This document shows, in pieces, positions 1-9,136 of a stretch of DNA of 64,000 nt. A model generated the notes under the pieces. It did no database searches and was not told the DNA's origin. It saw nothing but the letters and a program-made list of their open reading frames with translations. How positions within the stretch are numbered: the first letter of the stretch is position 1; each line of letters starts with the position of its first letter. Made by a program: the position numbers and the translations under genes. This DNA comes from Shimia litoralis (GTDB taxonomy: Bacteria; Pseudomonadota; Alphaproteobacteria; Rhodobacterales; Rhodobacteraceae): NCBI RefSeq assembly GCF_005518135.1, contig NZ_SULI01000001.1, positions 336,902-400,901 of the forward strand, in the 5' to 3' direction.

Positions 1-108
1 ACGGCGGCTTTGATTGTCGACATTCAGATTCTCCAAAGTGTTGACCCAGCGTCGCCTGACGGAGTCACCAGCGCAAGCGTGAAATTGGTTTGACGTTTGG
101 TAACAACC

Positions 109-1326
109 TTAAGTTCGGCGGCGCGAGGTCAGGAAAATCACGGTGGCACACAACATGACCAGCGCTGAAAACAGGAACGGCGCGCCGGGGGCGTAATAGG
201 GGCCTTCTGTTTCGGAAAAGCGGGCAAAAGCTTGGGTCATCAATATGGGCGAGATGATGGTGGCAAGGGATGTCAGGCTTGCCAGAACGCCTTGAAGTTC
301 GCCTTGGGCGTCATCGCCCACACGACGTGACATCACGGCCTGCAGCGCAGGAATGCCGATTGCGCCGAGCGCCGTGATCGGGATCATCAAAAGAACCAGC
401 ATTCCGTTTGTCGCCATGCCAAAAAACACCAAAGAGGCAGTTTCGATCCACAACCCCAGCGACACGGTCCCACGCGTGCCAAGCAGTCGGATCGAGGGGG
501 CGACCAACAACCCTTGGGACAGCGCATAGCACCCCCCGTAGATGGCAAAGGACAGCCCCAGCATGGCGGGGGACCATTGAAATAACTCGGTCGCGTAATA
601 TGGCCAGACCGAGACATAGACGATCACGGCCACTTCGTAGAAAAAGAACACGATCAAGAGTTTTGTCAGTTCGGGAAGCTTTCCAATTGCGTAGAGCGCC
701 CCAAGCGGATTGGCCCGCAGCCAGCTAAAGGGGCGGCGAATGGCATCGGTCACGGTTTCTTTCAGAACAAAATACCCCAACACGGTATTGCTCAACGCCA
801 ATACGGCGGCCACGTAAAACGGGGTGCGCGTGCCGACTTCGGCCAACACGCCGCCCAACAATGGGCCGAGCACAAACCCCACCCCAAAGCCTACGCCGAT
901 CAAGCCAAAATTACGGGCCTTTTCGTCGGGTTTTGAGATGTCAGCCATATAGGCAGATGCTGTGGCATAGGTGGCAGATGTGACACCTCCTACAAGGCGT
1001 CCGACAAGCAACAGCCAAATGCTGCCTGCAACAGCCATCACCAGATAATCCGCGGCCATCACCAAAAGTGAAATCAACAACACCGGCCGTCGCCCGAAGC
1101 GATCCGAGATGGACCCAATCAGTGGGCCGCACAAAAACTGGGTCACCGCAAAAGCTGTGGTCAGGATACCGCCCCAGATGGCCGCATCCGCAAGCGTGTT
1201 GCCGCTGACCTCTTGGATGAGGTCGGGCATCACAGGCAGAATGAGCCCGAACCCCATTGCGTCAATTGCGACTGTGGTGAGGATAAACAAAATAGGTAAA
1301 CGACGGGACATAAGGCAGATACTCAA
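109..1326 (-). CDS. MFS efflux pump, TetA-like (TCR/Tet family)
   Basis: A 405-residue, 12-helix major facilitator of the drug:H+ antiporter type that includes tetracycline pumps; it should export a small amphiphile across the inner membrane. The motif A loop GSISDRFGRRP lies between helices 2 and 3, and LGPLLGG in helix 5 is the antiporter motif C. The start is probably TTG at 1326, because AAGGA lies 7 bases upstream; an ATG five codons later (1311) is about 22 bases from that site. It is the last gene on the minus strand, 122 bases after pcaB, and may be cotranscribed. The substrate cannot be read from the sequence, and homology to Tet proteins does not prove tetracycline resistance. Confidence 0.85.
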   Translation of the reverse strand: MSICLMSRRLPILFILTTVAIDAMGFGLILPVMPDLIQEVSGNTLADAAIWGGILTTAFAVTQFLCGPLIGSISDRFGRRPVLLISLLVMAADYLVMAVAGSIWLLLVGRLVGGVTSATYATASAYMADISKPDEKARNFGLIGVGFGVGFVLGPLLGGVLAEVGTRTPFYVAAVLALSNTVLGYFVLKETVTDAIRRPFSWLRANPLGALYAIGKLPELTKLLIVFFFYEVAVIVYVSVWPYYATELFQWSPAMLGLSFAIYGGCYALSQGLLVAPSIRLLGTRGTVSLGLWIETASLVFFGMATNGMLVLLMIPITALGAIGIPALQAVMSRRVGDDAQGELQGVLASLTSLATIISPILMTQAFARFSETEGPYYAPGAPFLFSALVMLCATVIFLTSRRRT

Positions 1327-1448
1327 ATCGTGATCCTTACCAATAGGGTGCGAAATCGAGTTTGAGAAGAGCCTCGGATGGTTCCCTGACGTGATATGTG
1401 TTTTCGGCAGGAAATGGGGTATCGCCTGCGCATTAGCGCATTAGCGGC

Positions 1449-2804
1449 TTAGCTGGTTCTTGCGGCACGATCCTTGTCAATTGTTGCAACACGATCAGCA
1501 AATGCGCGTGCCGCGTGTGGGGCTTGGCCCATTTGTTGTGCGGTTTCAAAAATGGCATCCAGATCTAAATCTGAATAGGTCGCGGCCACAAGCGTGCGCA
1601 GATGTGTGCGCGTCTCGAGCGCCTGCTGGCACAGCGATTTCGTGCTGGCCTGTGCCTCTGGGCGGCGCATTGTGTCCGCCAAGGCAAAAGACAGGGCCTC
1701 GGCGTGCATCAGCCCCAACGCGTTGTCAATTTGGCGCGCAATGCCTGTTTGGTTCGGCGACAATGTTTCAAGTACGTGTTTGGCCATGGTCAACGCAGAA
1801 GCGGTGCCCAGGCAAATTTGAGGTAGGCACAGCCATTCGCTAAACCATGCTGCGCCGTCGCGCTGATGCTTTTGGACGGCAGCGCCCTGAAGCGTGGCAT
1901 GCAATCCGCGCGCCTGATGAGACAGGGCGACCATTGCAGAAGGGGCCACCGGATTTTGTTTTTGCGGCATAGTAGAGGAGGCGCCGACCGGCCCCAAATC
2001 AACGGTCGAGACATCAGACATCGCCATGGCAATCAGATCCTCGCCCAGCTTTCCAAGGGCGATGTTTACCCGCACCAGCCAATCCACAATCTTTAGAATG
2101 GGGGTGCGGTCTGTATGCCAACTGCGGCCCGGATCGCGCAGCCTCAGGGCCTTGGCAAGCTCTGCGCGGACCTGTGGGGCCTTGGGGCCAAGGGCAGACG
2201 CCGTGCCCGCCGCACCCGAGAGCGACACCATAAGACATTGTGCTTTCAAGTCGGAAATTTCACCCAAAAGGGTTTCCAAAGGCGCGCCCCATTCCGCCGC
2301 TTGAGCGCCAAAGCTTGTCAGGGTTGCGGATTGCCCAAAAGTGCGGGCAACAATCGGTGTCTGCGCATGTGCCCGCGCCAGTTTTCCCAAACGCGTTAAT
2401 GTGGCCGAGAGGTCGGTCTCCAAAATCCCAAGCAGCTGACGCAAGCGCAGCATGAGACCGGTGTCCAGAATATCCTGAGACGTCGCGCCCCAATGGATAT
2501 ACTGCGCATGCTCGGGGGCTTCCATGGCTTTGCGAAAGGCCGCCACGAGGGCCGGAATACACACGCCGTTCTGTCCCGTGGCATCCGCCAGCCCCGCCGG
2601 ATCAATTTGGGCTTCCATCGAGGCGCGGTGGATGAAAAAGGCGCTGTCTTGAGGGATCATGCCTAGCTCGCCTTGGACCTTGGCCAACGTGCCCTCGACA
2701 AGCATCAGCGCGCGCACTTCGGCGGTGTCGGTAAACAATCGCCCTGCATCACCTGATGGAAACAGTTTTGAAAAAAGTGGGCTGTCGAACACGGAACCTG
2801 CCAT
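1449..2804 (-). CDS. pcaB: 3-carboxy-cis,cis-muconate cycloisomerase (PcaB-like)
   Basis: A 451-residue member of the fumarase/aspartase superfamily. PcaB lactonises 3-carboxy-cis,cis-muconate in the protocatechuate branch of the beta-ketoadipate pathway. The superfamily signature SSTMPQKQNP sits near residues 276-286, and HWGATSQD near 104-111 is the substrate loop. ATG 2804 is chosen because AAGGAG precedes it by 5 bases; an upstream GTG two codons earlier lacks that spacing. The stop of the preceding hydrolase gene lies inside its ribosome-binding region, so the two are probably translationally coupled. pcaD is two genes upstream, which supports the assignment; adenylosuccinate lyase is the main alternative fold relative. 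Confidence 0.88.
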   Translation of the reverse strand: MAGSVFDSPLFSKLFPSGDAGRLFTDTAEVRALMLVEGTLAKVQGELGMIPQDSAFFIHRASMEAQIDPAGLADATGQNGVCIPALVAAFRKAMEAPEHAQYIHWGATSQDILDTGLMLRLRQLLGILETDLSATLTRLGKLARAHAQTPIVARTFGQSATLTSFGAQAAEWGAPLETLLGEISDLKAQCLMVSLSGAAGTASALGPKAPQVRAELAKALRLRDPGRSWHTDRTPILKIVDWLVRVNIALGKLGEDLIAMAMSDVSTVDLGPVGASSTMPQKQNPVAPSAMVALSHQARGLHATLQGAAVQKHQRDGAAWFSEWLCLPQICLGTASALTMAKHVLETLSPNQTGIARQIDNALGLMHAEALSFALADTMRRPEAQASTKSLCQQALETRTHLRTLVAATYSDLDLDAIFETAQQMGQAPHAARAFADRVATIDKDRAARTS

Positions 2805-2806
2805 GA

Positions 2807-3517
2807 TCACTCCTTGAGTATGGTGTTTATGAGCGCCGCAAGTCCCGTCGGGTCGGAAAAGAAGGGCGAGTGGCTGGTGGGCATCTCGTAGACATCTTTG
2901 GCGGGCCAGTCACGCACCATTTCGGCCTGAAATTCGGTTGGAATCGCATTGTCGTAAAGACATCTGACATAGCTTTTTGCGCAGGTCGTATGCCCAAGCC
3001 CAAGCTTGGCAGGTGTGATCTGGGGCAGGGTGGCTTGGGGGGTTAAATGCGCCAAGGCGAAATCTTCGGTGCCTTCTGGACAGTCTTGATAAAACACCTC
3101 GCGGGTGTGGGCAGGATCAACGGTATAGCTTTTGTTGTCTGCAGCGCGTTTGATCGCCTTGAGAATGGGTTGCCGCGGGGCCAGTTTGCGCATGTCGACA
3201 AGCGAATGACCTTCGCGCGGGATATAGGCACAGACATAGATGATGCGCGCGATCTTTTCCGGCGCGATATCCGCGGCCAATGTGGCCGGGTATCCGCCCC
3301 AGCTGTGCGCAACAAGAACTGTGTTGTCGCCCAACTGATCGACCACCGACGCCACACAGCTGTCCAAAGTGACCTGATCTAGCGGTGTGGTATCCTTGCC
3401 GTGGCTGGGCATGTCCATGGCGCGCGGGCTGTGTCCCAATGCCGTCAAAGCAGGCAGCATGTCGCGCCAGCACCAAGCCCCGTGAAGCGACCCGTGCAAA
3501 AATAGAATGTCAGACAT
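2807..3517 (-). CDS. alpha/beta hydrolase, esterase-like
   Basis: A 236-residue alpha/beta hydrolase. The N-terminal strand ends in FLHGSLHGAWCW (oxyanion loop), the nucleophile elbow is AHSWGG near residue 92, and a C-terminal TSHSPFFS supplies the catalytic His. The compact fold and HGSLHGAWCW pattern resemble plant methyl-salicylate/hydroxynitrile esterases and bacterial relatives. It overlaps pcaD upstream by 8 bases and almost touches pcaB downstream, so a role in processing an aromatic-derived ester or lactone is plausible, but the substrate is unknown. Confidence 0.8.
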   Translation of the reverse strand: MSDILFLHGSLHGAWCWRDMLPALTALGHSPRAMDMPSHGKDTTPLDQVTLDSCVASVVDQLGDNTVLVAHSWGGYPATLAADIAPEKIARIIYVCAYIPREGHSLVDMRKLAPRQPILKAIKRAADNKSYTVDPAHTREVFYQDCPEGTEDFALAHLTPQATLPQITPAKLGLGHTTCAKSYVRCLYDNAIPTEFQAEMVRDWPAKDVYEMPTSHSPFFSDPTGLAALINTILKE

Positions 3518-4298
3518 GGCCGATCTCTTTCAAAAAGGTGGTCAGATGGGCTGCATAGGTCTCGGGATCTTCGACACAAGGCAGATGCCCTGCGCGCCGG
3601 ATCAGCGCAAATTTGCTGCCGTGGATCAGATCAACCGTTTCACGCACCAGATCAGGCGGAGTGGATCTGTCTTCGCTTGCCGCAATGCCAAGCGTGGGCA
3701 GGCGCAGTCCACTTGTTGGGGTGTAAAAATCGGTGCCCGCAATGGCGGCGGCACATCCGGCATAGCCCTCGACAGATTGGCCAAGCAACACATCGCGCCA
3801 ATGGTTTAGGTCCGGCGTGGCGCGAAAGGCTTTGGAGAACCATCGCTCTAGGGTTGGGCCGGTGATGGCTTGCATCCCGTCTTGGCGTACACTGTCAATG
3901 CGGTCATGCCACATGCTGGCTTGGCCAATCTTGGCCGCCGTGTTGGACAAGACCAAGGCGCGCACCAGATCAAGGCGCTTGACGGCCAGTCCTTGGGCAA
4001 TCATGCCGCCCAGAGACAGCCCGACAAAGACCACACCCTTGAGCTGGAGGTGATCCAAAAGTTGTTCGGTATCACGCACCAACGTACCCATCGAATACGG
4101 TCCGTCCGGGCAAGAGGACTGGCCGTGGCCCCGAATGCTGAAACGGATATATTGAAGTTCTGGCGGCAAATGGGGCAAGAGGGCATCCCACATGTGCAAA
4201 TCCGTGCCCAAGGCGTGGGCGAACACCACTGGTGCCCCTTGCGGATTTCCTGCGACCTCATATTCGAGATCAACGCCTTTTAGGGTGGCAATGCTCAT
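3510..4298 (-). CDS. pcaD: 3-oxoadipate enol-lactonase (PcaD-like)
   Basis: A 262-residue alpha/beta hydrolase. PcaD opens 3-oxoadipate enol-lactone to 3-oxoadipate, a late step of the beta-ketoadipate pathway. Visible are the oxyanion strand FAHALGTDLHMW near residue 26, the RGHGQS turn, the nucleophile elbow GLSLGG near residue 93, and the His in RRAGHLPCVEDPE near the C-terminus. Length and the order of motifs match PcaD. It overlaps the EEP-family gene upstream by ATGA and the next hydrolase by 8 bases. pcaG, pcaH, pcaC and pcaIJ are not in the window, so the pathway is incomplete here. Confidence 0.85.
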   Translation of the reverse strand: MSIATLKGVDLEYEVAGNPQGAPVVFAHALGTDLHMWDALLPHLPPELQYIRFSIRGHGQSSCPDGPYSMGTLVRDTEQLLDHLQLKGVVFVGLSLGGMIAQGLAVKRLDLVRALVLSNTAAKIGQASMWHDRIDSVRQDGMQAITGPTLERWFSKAFRATPDLNHWRDVLLGQSVEGYAGCAAAIAGTDFYTPTSGLRLPTLGIAASEDRSTPPDLVRETVDLIHGSKFALIRRAGHLPCVEDPETYAAHLTTFLKEIGHV

Positions 4299-5494
4299 TC
4301 CGGTGTTCCCAGCTTCATGTGCGCCATGATTTGCCCGTGGTCACTGGCCAGTTTGTTGTACGGGGCCTCTGGGTGGCTGCCGTCTGTCAAATGGTCGTTG
4401 AACACACTTAGGTATTCCATCTCGCCAATGCGCTGGGCGTTGTCTGGGTGGAAATGGTGCGACATATAGATTTGGTCGAGGCTTTCATACACACCGCCAA
4501 AGGCTGCTGTGTACACCATATCGCGCAGGGATTTGCGCACAAAGAACTTCTCTGCGCTGGTCAATTGGCGTTCAAGGACTGACGTACGTATCTTTGCCGC
4601 ATCGGACTTGGAATAGCGGTCATTGCGATCTTGGGCATCATGGCGCAGCATCCACGAATAGTTGCGAAACGGGGCTTCGCCGCTAATGATTTCGGAACTG
4701 ACCGCGTGCTCTGCGTCGTTGAAGTCACCAAGCACCATCACGGGTCGGCCCTGTTCCAGCTCTGCCAAAATTTCGCGACGCAAAACCCACGCTTCGGCCA
4801 TCCGGCGCAGGGCTGCGCGCAGGGACCCCATGGCGCGACCGGCGGCATCATATTGGGTCAGGTCTGCTTCAGGTGCAAAGTCAGCGGCAGCAGGTTTCAC
4901 ATATTCGCCAAGCTTGGATTTGAGGTGGCAATTGAACACTGTCACGATCTGGCCCTTGATGGGGATGCGGGCTTTTTGGATCGGGCGCGACAGACGGGTC
5001 ACGGTGTAATGTCCGGCATCGCCGCCGCCCAAATCGGACAAGGGGATATGCAGGGGCGTGTCGAGAACCTGAATGATTTCCGGAGGTTCCGCGAACCCGA
5101 ACCGAGACAGAATGGCAAGCCCGGGCCGACGCTGCCCCGGTGTGCCAGTGTCATTGGCATTTGGTGCAAACGCAAGGCCCGCATCCGCATAAGGCGTATA
5201 GCCGAGTTTGCGAAAAATGGCCTTTTTGCGATAAGATTTGTCACGTGTGGGCAGCACCGCATCGTTGCTTTGCTGACCAATGTCATCTGCGGCCTCAAGC
5301 ACATTTTCCAGCGCGTCTTGGGTAAAGATTTCCTGAAAGCCGATGATATCTGCATCCATCGAGAAAATCTGATTGGCCATCCAATCCTGTTTCCACGCGT
5401 ATTCTTCGGGCGTGTAGGTCATGTATTGATAATATTCCTGATCGGGTCCGATCAGGTTTTTCACGTTAAACGTGGCAATCGTAAAAAGAGTCAT
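4295..5494 (-). CDS. endonuclease/exonuclease/phosphatase family protein
   Basis: A 399-residue protein of the EEP (DNase I-like) fold, which hydrolyses phosphodiesters in nucleic acids, lipids or signalling molecules. The N-terminus TIATFNVKNL carries the metal-site Asn, IIGFQEIF carries the catalytic Glu, VLGDFND carries the Asp/Asn pair, and LASDHGQI near the C-terminus carries the Asp-His pair. ATG 5494 is chosen because it makes an ATGA overlap with the macrodomain gene; upstream in-frame codons lie inside that gene. No signal peptide is visible, so it is probably cytoplasmic. Which phosphodiester it cuts is unknown. Confidence 0.8.
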   Translation of the reverse strand: MTLFTIATFNVKNLIGPDQEYYQYMTYTPEEYAWKQDWMANQIFSMDADIIGFQEIFTQDALENVLEAADDIGQQSNDAVLPTRDKSYRKKAIFRKLGYTPYADAGLAFAPNANDTGTPGQRRPGLAILSRFGFAEPPEIIQVLDTPLHIPLSDLGGGDAGHYTVTRLSRPIQKARIPIKGQIVTVFNCHLKSKLGEYVKPAAADFAPEADLTQYDAAGRAMGSLRAALRRMAEAWVLRREILAELEQGRPVMVLGDFNDAEHAVSSEIISGEAPFRNYSWMLRHDAQDRNDRYSKSDAAKIRTSVLERQLTSAEKFFVRKSLRDMVYTAAFGGVYESLDQIYMSHHFHPDNAQRIGEMEYLSVFNDHLTDGSHPEAPYNKLASDHGQIMAHMKLGTPE

Positions 5495-5952
5495 GCGTGA
5501 TCTTTCAAGGCTGGGGGCAATGTGACCAGACAATGATCAAGCCCCGCAAGAGAGGTGTCAATAATAGGTGCAATATCCGGCCAATGGCCGCCTGCAAGGC
5601 CCGCCCCGATCTTGGGGTAGCCTATACGTTGATTTGGAAACTGTTGTGCGATGCGATCAAACGCGTCCTTGAGCGCAACAAGGTCCACCAGTGGTGGCGT
5701 GCCGGACCAGTGGAATTGCGTATATGCGTTGACAATGGTGCATGGTCCGTGTGTTGCGGTCGAAATTTTGCCCAGCTTGGATCGCGCCCCAAATGCGGTG
5801 GCACGATCCGCGACCACGGCCTGTGGAAAGGCGCGGGCAATCTGCGCCGCGATCCCAGCCCCCATCGCATGGAAACAATTGCAGCCATGTACGATCACGT
5901 CCAAGTCCCCGCGACGTGCCATCGCCACAAGATCACCGTCAATCTGTCTCAC
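5491..5952 (-). CDS. macrodomain (ADP-ribose-binding) protein
   Basis: A 153-residue stand-alone macrodomain. These bind ADP-ribose and often remove it from proteins or hydrolyse ADP-ribose 1-phosphate or O-acetyl-ADP-ribose. The adenine/distal-ribose loop is seen as VIVHGCNCFHAMGAGIA near residues 19-35 and the diphosphate loop as YPKIGAGLAGG near residues 110-120. It overlaps neighbours on both sides by ATGA, placing it firmly within the operon. Its partner EEP nuclease and PLP dehydratase give no obvious common pathway. Confidence 0.85.
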   Translation of the reverse strand: MRQIDGDLVAMARRGDLDVIVHGCNCFHAMGAGIAAQIARAFPQAVVADRATAFGARSKLGKISTATHGPCTIVNAYTQFHWSGTPPLVDLVALKDAFDRIAQQFPNQRIGYPKIGAGLAGGHWPDIAPIIDTSLAGLDHCLVTLPPALKDHA

Positions 5953-6923
5953 GACGTGCGGTTAAGAGCAGTCTTGAACATGTCAGGATCGACATTACCG
6001 CCGGTGCACACCGCAATCACCGCATCGCCTTTGGTTTCTTGGCTGTGAAACAGGGCCGCCGCCAGCGCCACAGCCCCCCCCGGTTCGACAACGATTTTCA
6101 AACGCGAAAATGCCAAGGCCATCGCATCAAGGGCTTGGTCTTCGGTGACAACAATGCCCGGTCCACACAGGCGCGATAAAATCGGGAAGGTCAGCTTGCC
6201 GGGTTCTGGCGTGACAATGGCGTCACAAATTCCGCCAGACAGCGTGGTGTTGCGCTCGATTTTGCCGCTGGCCAAAGACCGCGTCGTGTCGTCAAACCCT
6301 TGCGGTTCGCAAGGGCGGGCACGCAGGTCAGGTGCATCGGCCTCGAGTGCAAGGGCGATACCTGACGTCAGGCCGCCCCCCCCGCAACACACCAAGACAT
6401 CTGCGGTCTCGACACCTTCGGCGCGGGCCTGTGCTGCAATTTCAAGACCTGTGGTGCCTTGCCCTGCTATCACTTGCGGATCGTCATAGGGTTTTATCAA
6501 CGTGAGCTGTCTGGCCTCGGAATACTTTTGCCCAATGTCTTCTCGGCTTTCTCCGCCTGCGCGATCATACAGGACCACCTCGGCCCCGAGGGCGCGGGTG
6601 TTGTCGATTTTCATGCGGGGGGCATCTGCTGGCATGATAATGACGGCAGGGACGCCATGGGCCGCCGCAGCCATGGCGACGCCTTGGGCGTGATTGCCTG
6701 ACGAAAAGGCAATGACGCCGCGCTTGCGAATGTCAGGATCCAGCGCAGACACGGCGGACCAGCCGCCGCGAAATTTGAAAGATCCGGTATGTTGCAGACA
6801 TTCGGGTTTCACCAGAACGCGTTTGCCTGCGATGTCATCCAAGAATGGTGATGACAACAAGGGCGTGTGACGTACGTGGCCTTCAAGGCGGCGGGCTGCT
6901 GCGCGGATAAGATCAATGTTCAT
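5949..6923 (-). CDS. threonine/serine dehydratase family, PLP-dependent
   Basis: A 324-residue fold-type II PLP enzyme. The Schiff-base lysine lies in GSFKFRGG near residue 50, SSGNHAQGVA follows near residue 94, and the phosphate-binding CCGGGGLTSG is near residue 180. Family members deaminate threonine or serine, racemise serine or act on 3-hydroxyaspartate. There is no C-terminal ACT domain, so feedback-controlled biosynthetic IlvA is unlikely and a catabolic or racemase role is more likely. It overlaps its neighbours by ATGA at both ends. Confidence 0.85.
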   Translation of the reverse strand: MNIDLIRAAARRLEGHVRHTPLLSSPFLDDIAGKRVLVKPECLQHTGSFKFRGGWSAVSALDPDIRKRGVIAFSSGNHAQGVAMAAAAHGVPAVIIMPADAPRMKIDNTRALGAEVVLYDRAGGESREDIGQKYSEARQLTLIKPYDDPQVIAGQGTTGLEIAAQARAEGVETADVLVCCGGGGLTSGIALALEADAPDLRARPCEPQGFDDTTRSLASGKIERNTTLSGGICDAIVTPEPGKLTFPILSRLCGPGIVVTEDQALDAMALAFSRLKIVVEPGGAVALAAALFHSQETKGDAVIAVCTGGNVDPDMFKTALNRTS

Positions 6924-7759
6924 GTCTGCGCGCCAAGTAATGCAGTCCAGTCTTTGATCACAGCAACAGACGCGTCTTCGTCCAAGAAGGGGACATGCCC
7001 GCGGTCTGGGATGGTGGCGGCCACCATGTCGGGGCGGCGATTTTGCATATCTTGCAGGGTTTGCGCGCTCATCAAATCGGAATTGGCACCGCGAATGGCC
7101 GCGACAGGCGCCGTAGCCAGTGCATCAAACAAGGGCCACAGATCCATCGCGGGGGCATCTGGATCATAGGATTCCAGCACCGCATCCCGCAATTTGGGGT
7201 CATAGTTGATTTTCAGGCCAGAGGATGTCGGGACAAAGTGCTTTTCAACCTCTTCACGCCATCGCGAGGCTGGGACGTTATCGAAGCCCTGAATGCGGCT
7301 GCCAAAGACCTCGGCGGCCTCATCAAGGGTTTTCCAAATCGGGTTTAGGCCGATAAATCCGAGAATTGTAGCCAGCCCGTCGGTTTCGATGACGGGACCG
7401 ATGTCTACGAAACACACACCCGCCACACGATCAGGCACAAGCGCGGCCAGCGTCAGTGCGATCAGGCCGCCCCGTGATGTGCCCAATATTGCGGCGCGAT
7501 CAATCCCCAGATGATCCAGAAGCGCAATGACGTCCTGTGTCTCTTGCGGGATAGAATAGGTGCCATAGTCCTCGGTCCAATCAGATTGGCCGCGTCCGCG
7601 GTAATCCGGGCAAATCACGCGCATGCCCGTAAGATGGGGCATCACATAGTCAAAATCGCTGGCATTGCGGGTCAGCCCCGGCAAACACAAAAGCGCAGGC
7701 CCTTGGCCGTGGTCGGTATAGTGCAACGAAAGGCCATCAGAGGTGGTAAAGCGGGGCAT
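6920..7759 (-). CDS. alpha/beta hydrolase
   Basis: A 279-residue alpha/beta hydrolase with LCLPGLTRNASDF as oxyanion strand, DYRGRGQSDW, a GTSRGG nucleophile elbow near residue 97 and a late IPDRGHVPFLDE histidine. The overall pattern resembles C-C bond hydrolases and lactonases. The start codon directly follows the HAD-gene stop (TGAATG), and the stop overlaps the dehydratase gene by ATGA. It is the third alpha/beta hydrolase of this operon. The substrate is not identifiable. Confidence 0.8.
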   Translation of the reverse strand: MPRFTTSDGLSLHYTDHGQGPALLCLPGLTRNASDFDYVMPHLTGMRVICPDYRGRGQSDWTEDYGTYSIPQETQDVIALLDHLGIDRAAILGTSRGGLIALTLAALVPDRVAGVCFVDIGPVIETDGLATILGFIGLNPIWKTLDEAAEVFGSRIQGFDNVPASRWREEVEKHFVPTSSGLKINYDPKLRDAVLESYDPDAPAMDLWPLFDALATAPVAAIRGANSDLMSAQTLQDMQNRRPDMVAATIPDRGHVPFLDEDASVAVIKDWTALLGAQT

Positions 7760-8446
7760 TCAGGCTCCTGTGAGGTCGGGAATTGAAGTGAGGTCTGACA
7801 AAATCGTATCGGGGGTCCATGGCAGGCGATCCACCGGATCATTGGCACGGTTCACCCATGCGGTTTGAAACCCGTACCCTGCCGCGCCGGCCGCATCCCA
7901 TCCGTTGGATGATACAAACAGAACCTGATCTTTGGTGCAGCCAAACCGTGCGCCAACCAAGTCGTAAACGACCTTGGCCGGTTTGAATATCTTGACGTCT
8001 TCGACGCTCAGGACGCCGTCGAGCAGGTTTCCGATGCCCGCGCTTTCAACGGCTCCGCTCAACATATCCGGAGATCCGTTCGACAAGATTGCGTTGGTGA
8101 TACCTTGCTCTTTGAGCGCGGCCAGCATTTTTGGCACCTCGGGATACGCGGACAGTTCCCAGTACAGCGCCAGCAAGCGGGCTCGAAGTGCTGCATCATC
8201 CTGAAGACCGCTGGCCTCAAGCGCCCAATCCAACCCGTTTTGGGTGACCTCCCAAAAATCCGTGTGGGCGCCAGTGATGGCCCGTAGCCACGTATATTGA
8301 AGCTGTTTCAGGCGCCAGTTTTCGGCAACTGTGGCCCAGTGCGTGGCAAATGCGGCATTGTCGGAGGTGGCGGCGGCTTCGCGCGCGGCAGCCGCGACAT
8401 CAAACAGCGTGCCATAGGCATCAAAAACACATGTTGTGATCGTCAC
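7760..8446 (-). CDS. haloacid dehalogenase, type II
   Basis: A 228-residue HAD-superfamily protein of the L-2-haloacid dehalogenase type. The nucleophilic Asp is in CVFDAYGTLFD at the extreme N-terminus, ILSNGSPDM is the second motif, and LFVSSNGWDAAGAAGYGF with following WVNR is the type II dehalogenase pattern. GTG 8446 is chosen: AAGGAGG lies 7 bases upstream and the N-terminus then begins right at the catalytic strand. It is the first gene of the minus-strand operon, with a 163-base divergent gap to the FKBP gene that should hold the operon promoter. Confidence 0.85.
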   Translation of the reverse strand: MTITTCVFDAYGTLFDVAAAAREAAATSDNAAFATHWATVAENWRLKQLQYTWLRAITGAHTDFWEVTQNGLDWALEASGLQDDAALRARLLALYWELSAYPEVPKMLAALKEQGITNAILSNGSPDMLSGAVESAGIGNLLDGVLSVEDVKIFKPAKVVYDLVGARFGCTKDQVLFVSSNGWDAAGAAGYGFQTAWVNRANDPVDRLPWTPDTILSDLTSIPDLTGA

Positions 8447-8609
8447 TTTCGATCCTCCTTTTGGGCGGCATACTGGCAGGAAGTTCGGCCCTGTCAAACG
8501 CTCAAATATGCCTGTTTGCGTTTCTCTGGGTCTGCGCTTAGGGTGCGCCGCATCTTTTTTGGCGGGCCATTCGGCTTGCTGGTTTAATAAATCCAGAATT
8601 GGAAATCGC

Positions 8610-9038
8610 ATGAGCGTAGCAAAATCGGGCGACACCGTCCGCATTCACTATACCGGAACCCTAAGTGATGGATCTGTTTTTGACAGTTCTGAAGGGCGCG
8701 ACCCGCTCGAGTTCACCTTGGGGTCAGGTCAGGTCATCGCAGGATTTGACAGCGGTGTGGACGGCATGGCCGTCGGTGAGAAAAAGACAATCGAAATCCC
8801 ATCTGATCAGGCCTATGGCCCCGTCCACGAAGAGGCGCGCCAAGAAGTGCCACGCAGCCAGATTCCGGCGGAAATTCCGTTGGAAGTTGGTCTTCAACTT
8901 CAAATGCAGTCCCCGACAGGCCAAGTCGTGCCTGTAACCGTGATCTCGATCTCGGAAGAGGTCGTCATGCTGGATGCGAACCATGCCTTGGCAGGCAAAG
9001 ACCTGACTTTTGCGCTGGAACTGGTTTCCATCGGCTGA
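8610..9038 (+). CDS. FKBP-type peptidyl-prolyl isomerase, SlyD/FkpB-like
   Basis: A 142-residue cytoplasmic FKBP. TVRIHYTGTLSDGSVFDSS near residues 9-27, the FTLGSGQVIAGFDSGV core and GEKKTIEIP identify the FKBP domain; the following QAYGPVHEEARQEVPRSQIP stretch is the insert-in-flap (IF) chaperone domain. There is no His-rich metal tail, so it resembles FkpB/SlpA-type proteins more than full SlyD. ATG 8610 begins exactly at the domain. It stands alone, divergent from the HAD operon and followed by a terminator. Confidence 0.88.
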   Translation: MSVAKSGDTVRIHYTGTLSDGSVFDSSEGRDPLEFTLGSGQVIAGFDSGVDGMAVGEKKTIEIPSDQAYGPVHEEARQEVPRSQIPAEIPLEVGLQLQMQSPTGQVVPVTVISISEEVVMLDANHALAGKDLTFALELVSIG

Positions 9039-9062
9039 GTTCAGCCTCGCATTCAAACACGG

Positions 9063-9095
9063 AAGGCTCGCAGTATTTCTGCGGGCTTTCTTTTT
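9063..9095 (+). terminator. rho-independent terminator after FKBP gene
   Basis: AAGGCTCGCAG pairs with CTGCGGGCTTT across a 5-base loop (two G-U pairs) and is followed by a CTTTTTG tract, 24 bases after the FKBP stop. Confidence 0.75.
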
Positions 9096-9136
9096 GCGCG
9101 GGTCTTGTCATTCTAGCTGCAAAGCGAGGATTCAAT

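Noticed and set aside
4631..5500. 289-codon plus-strand frame opposite the EEP gene
   Set aside because: Shadow of the EEP reading frame; composition and content look non-coding.
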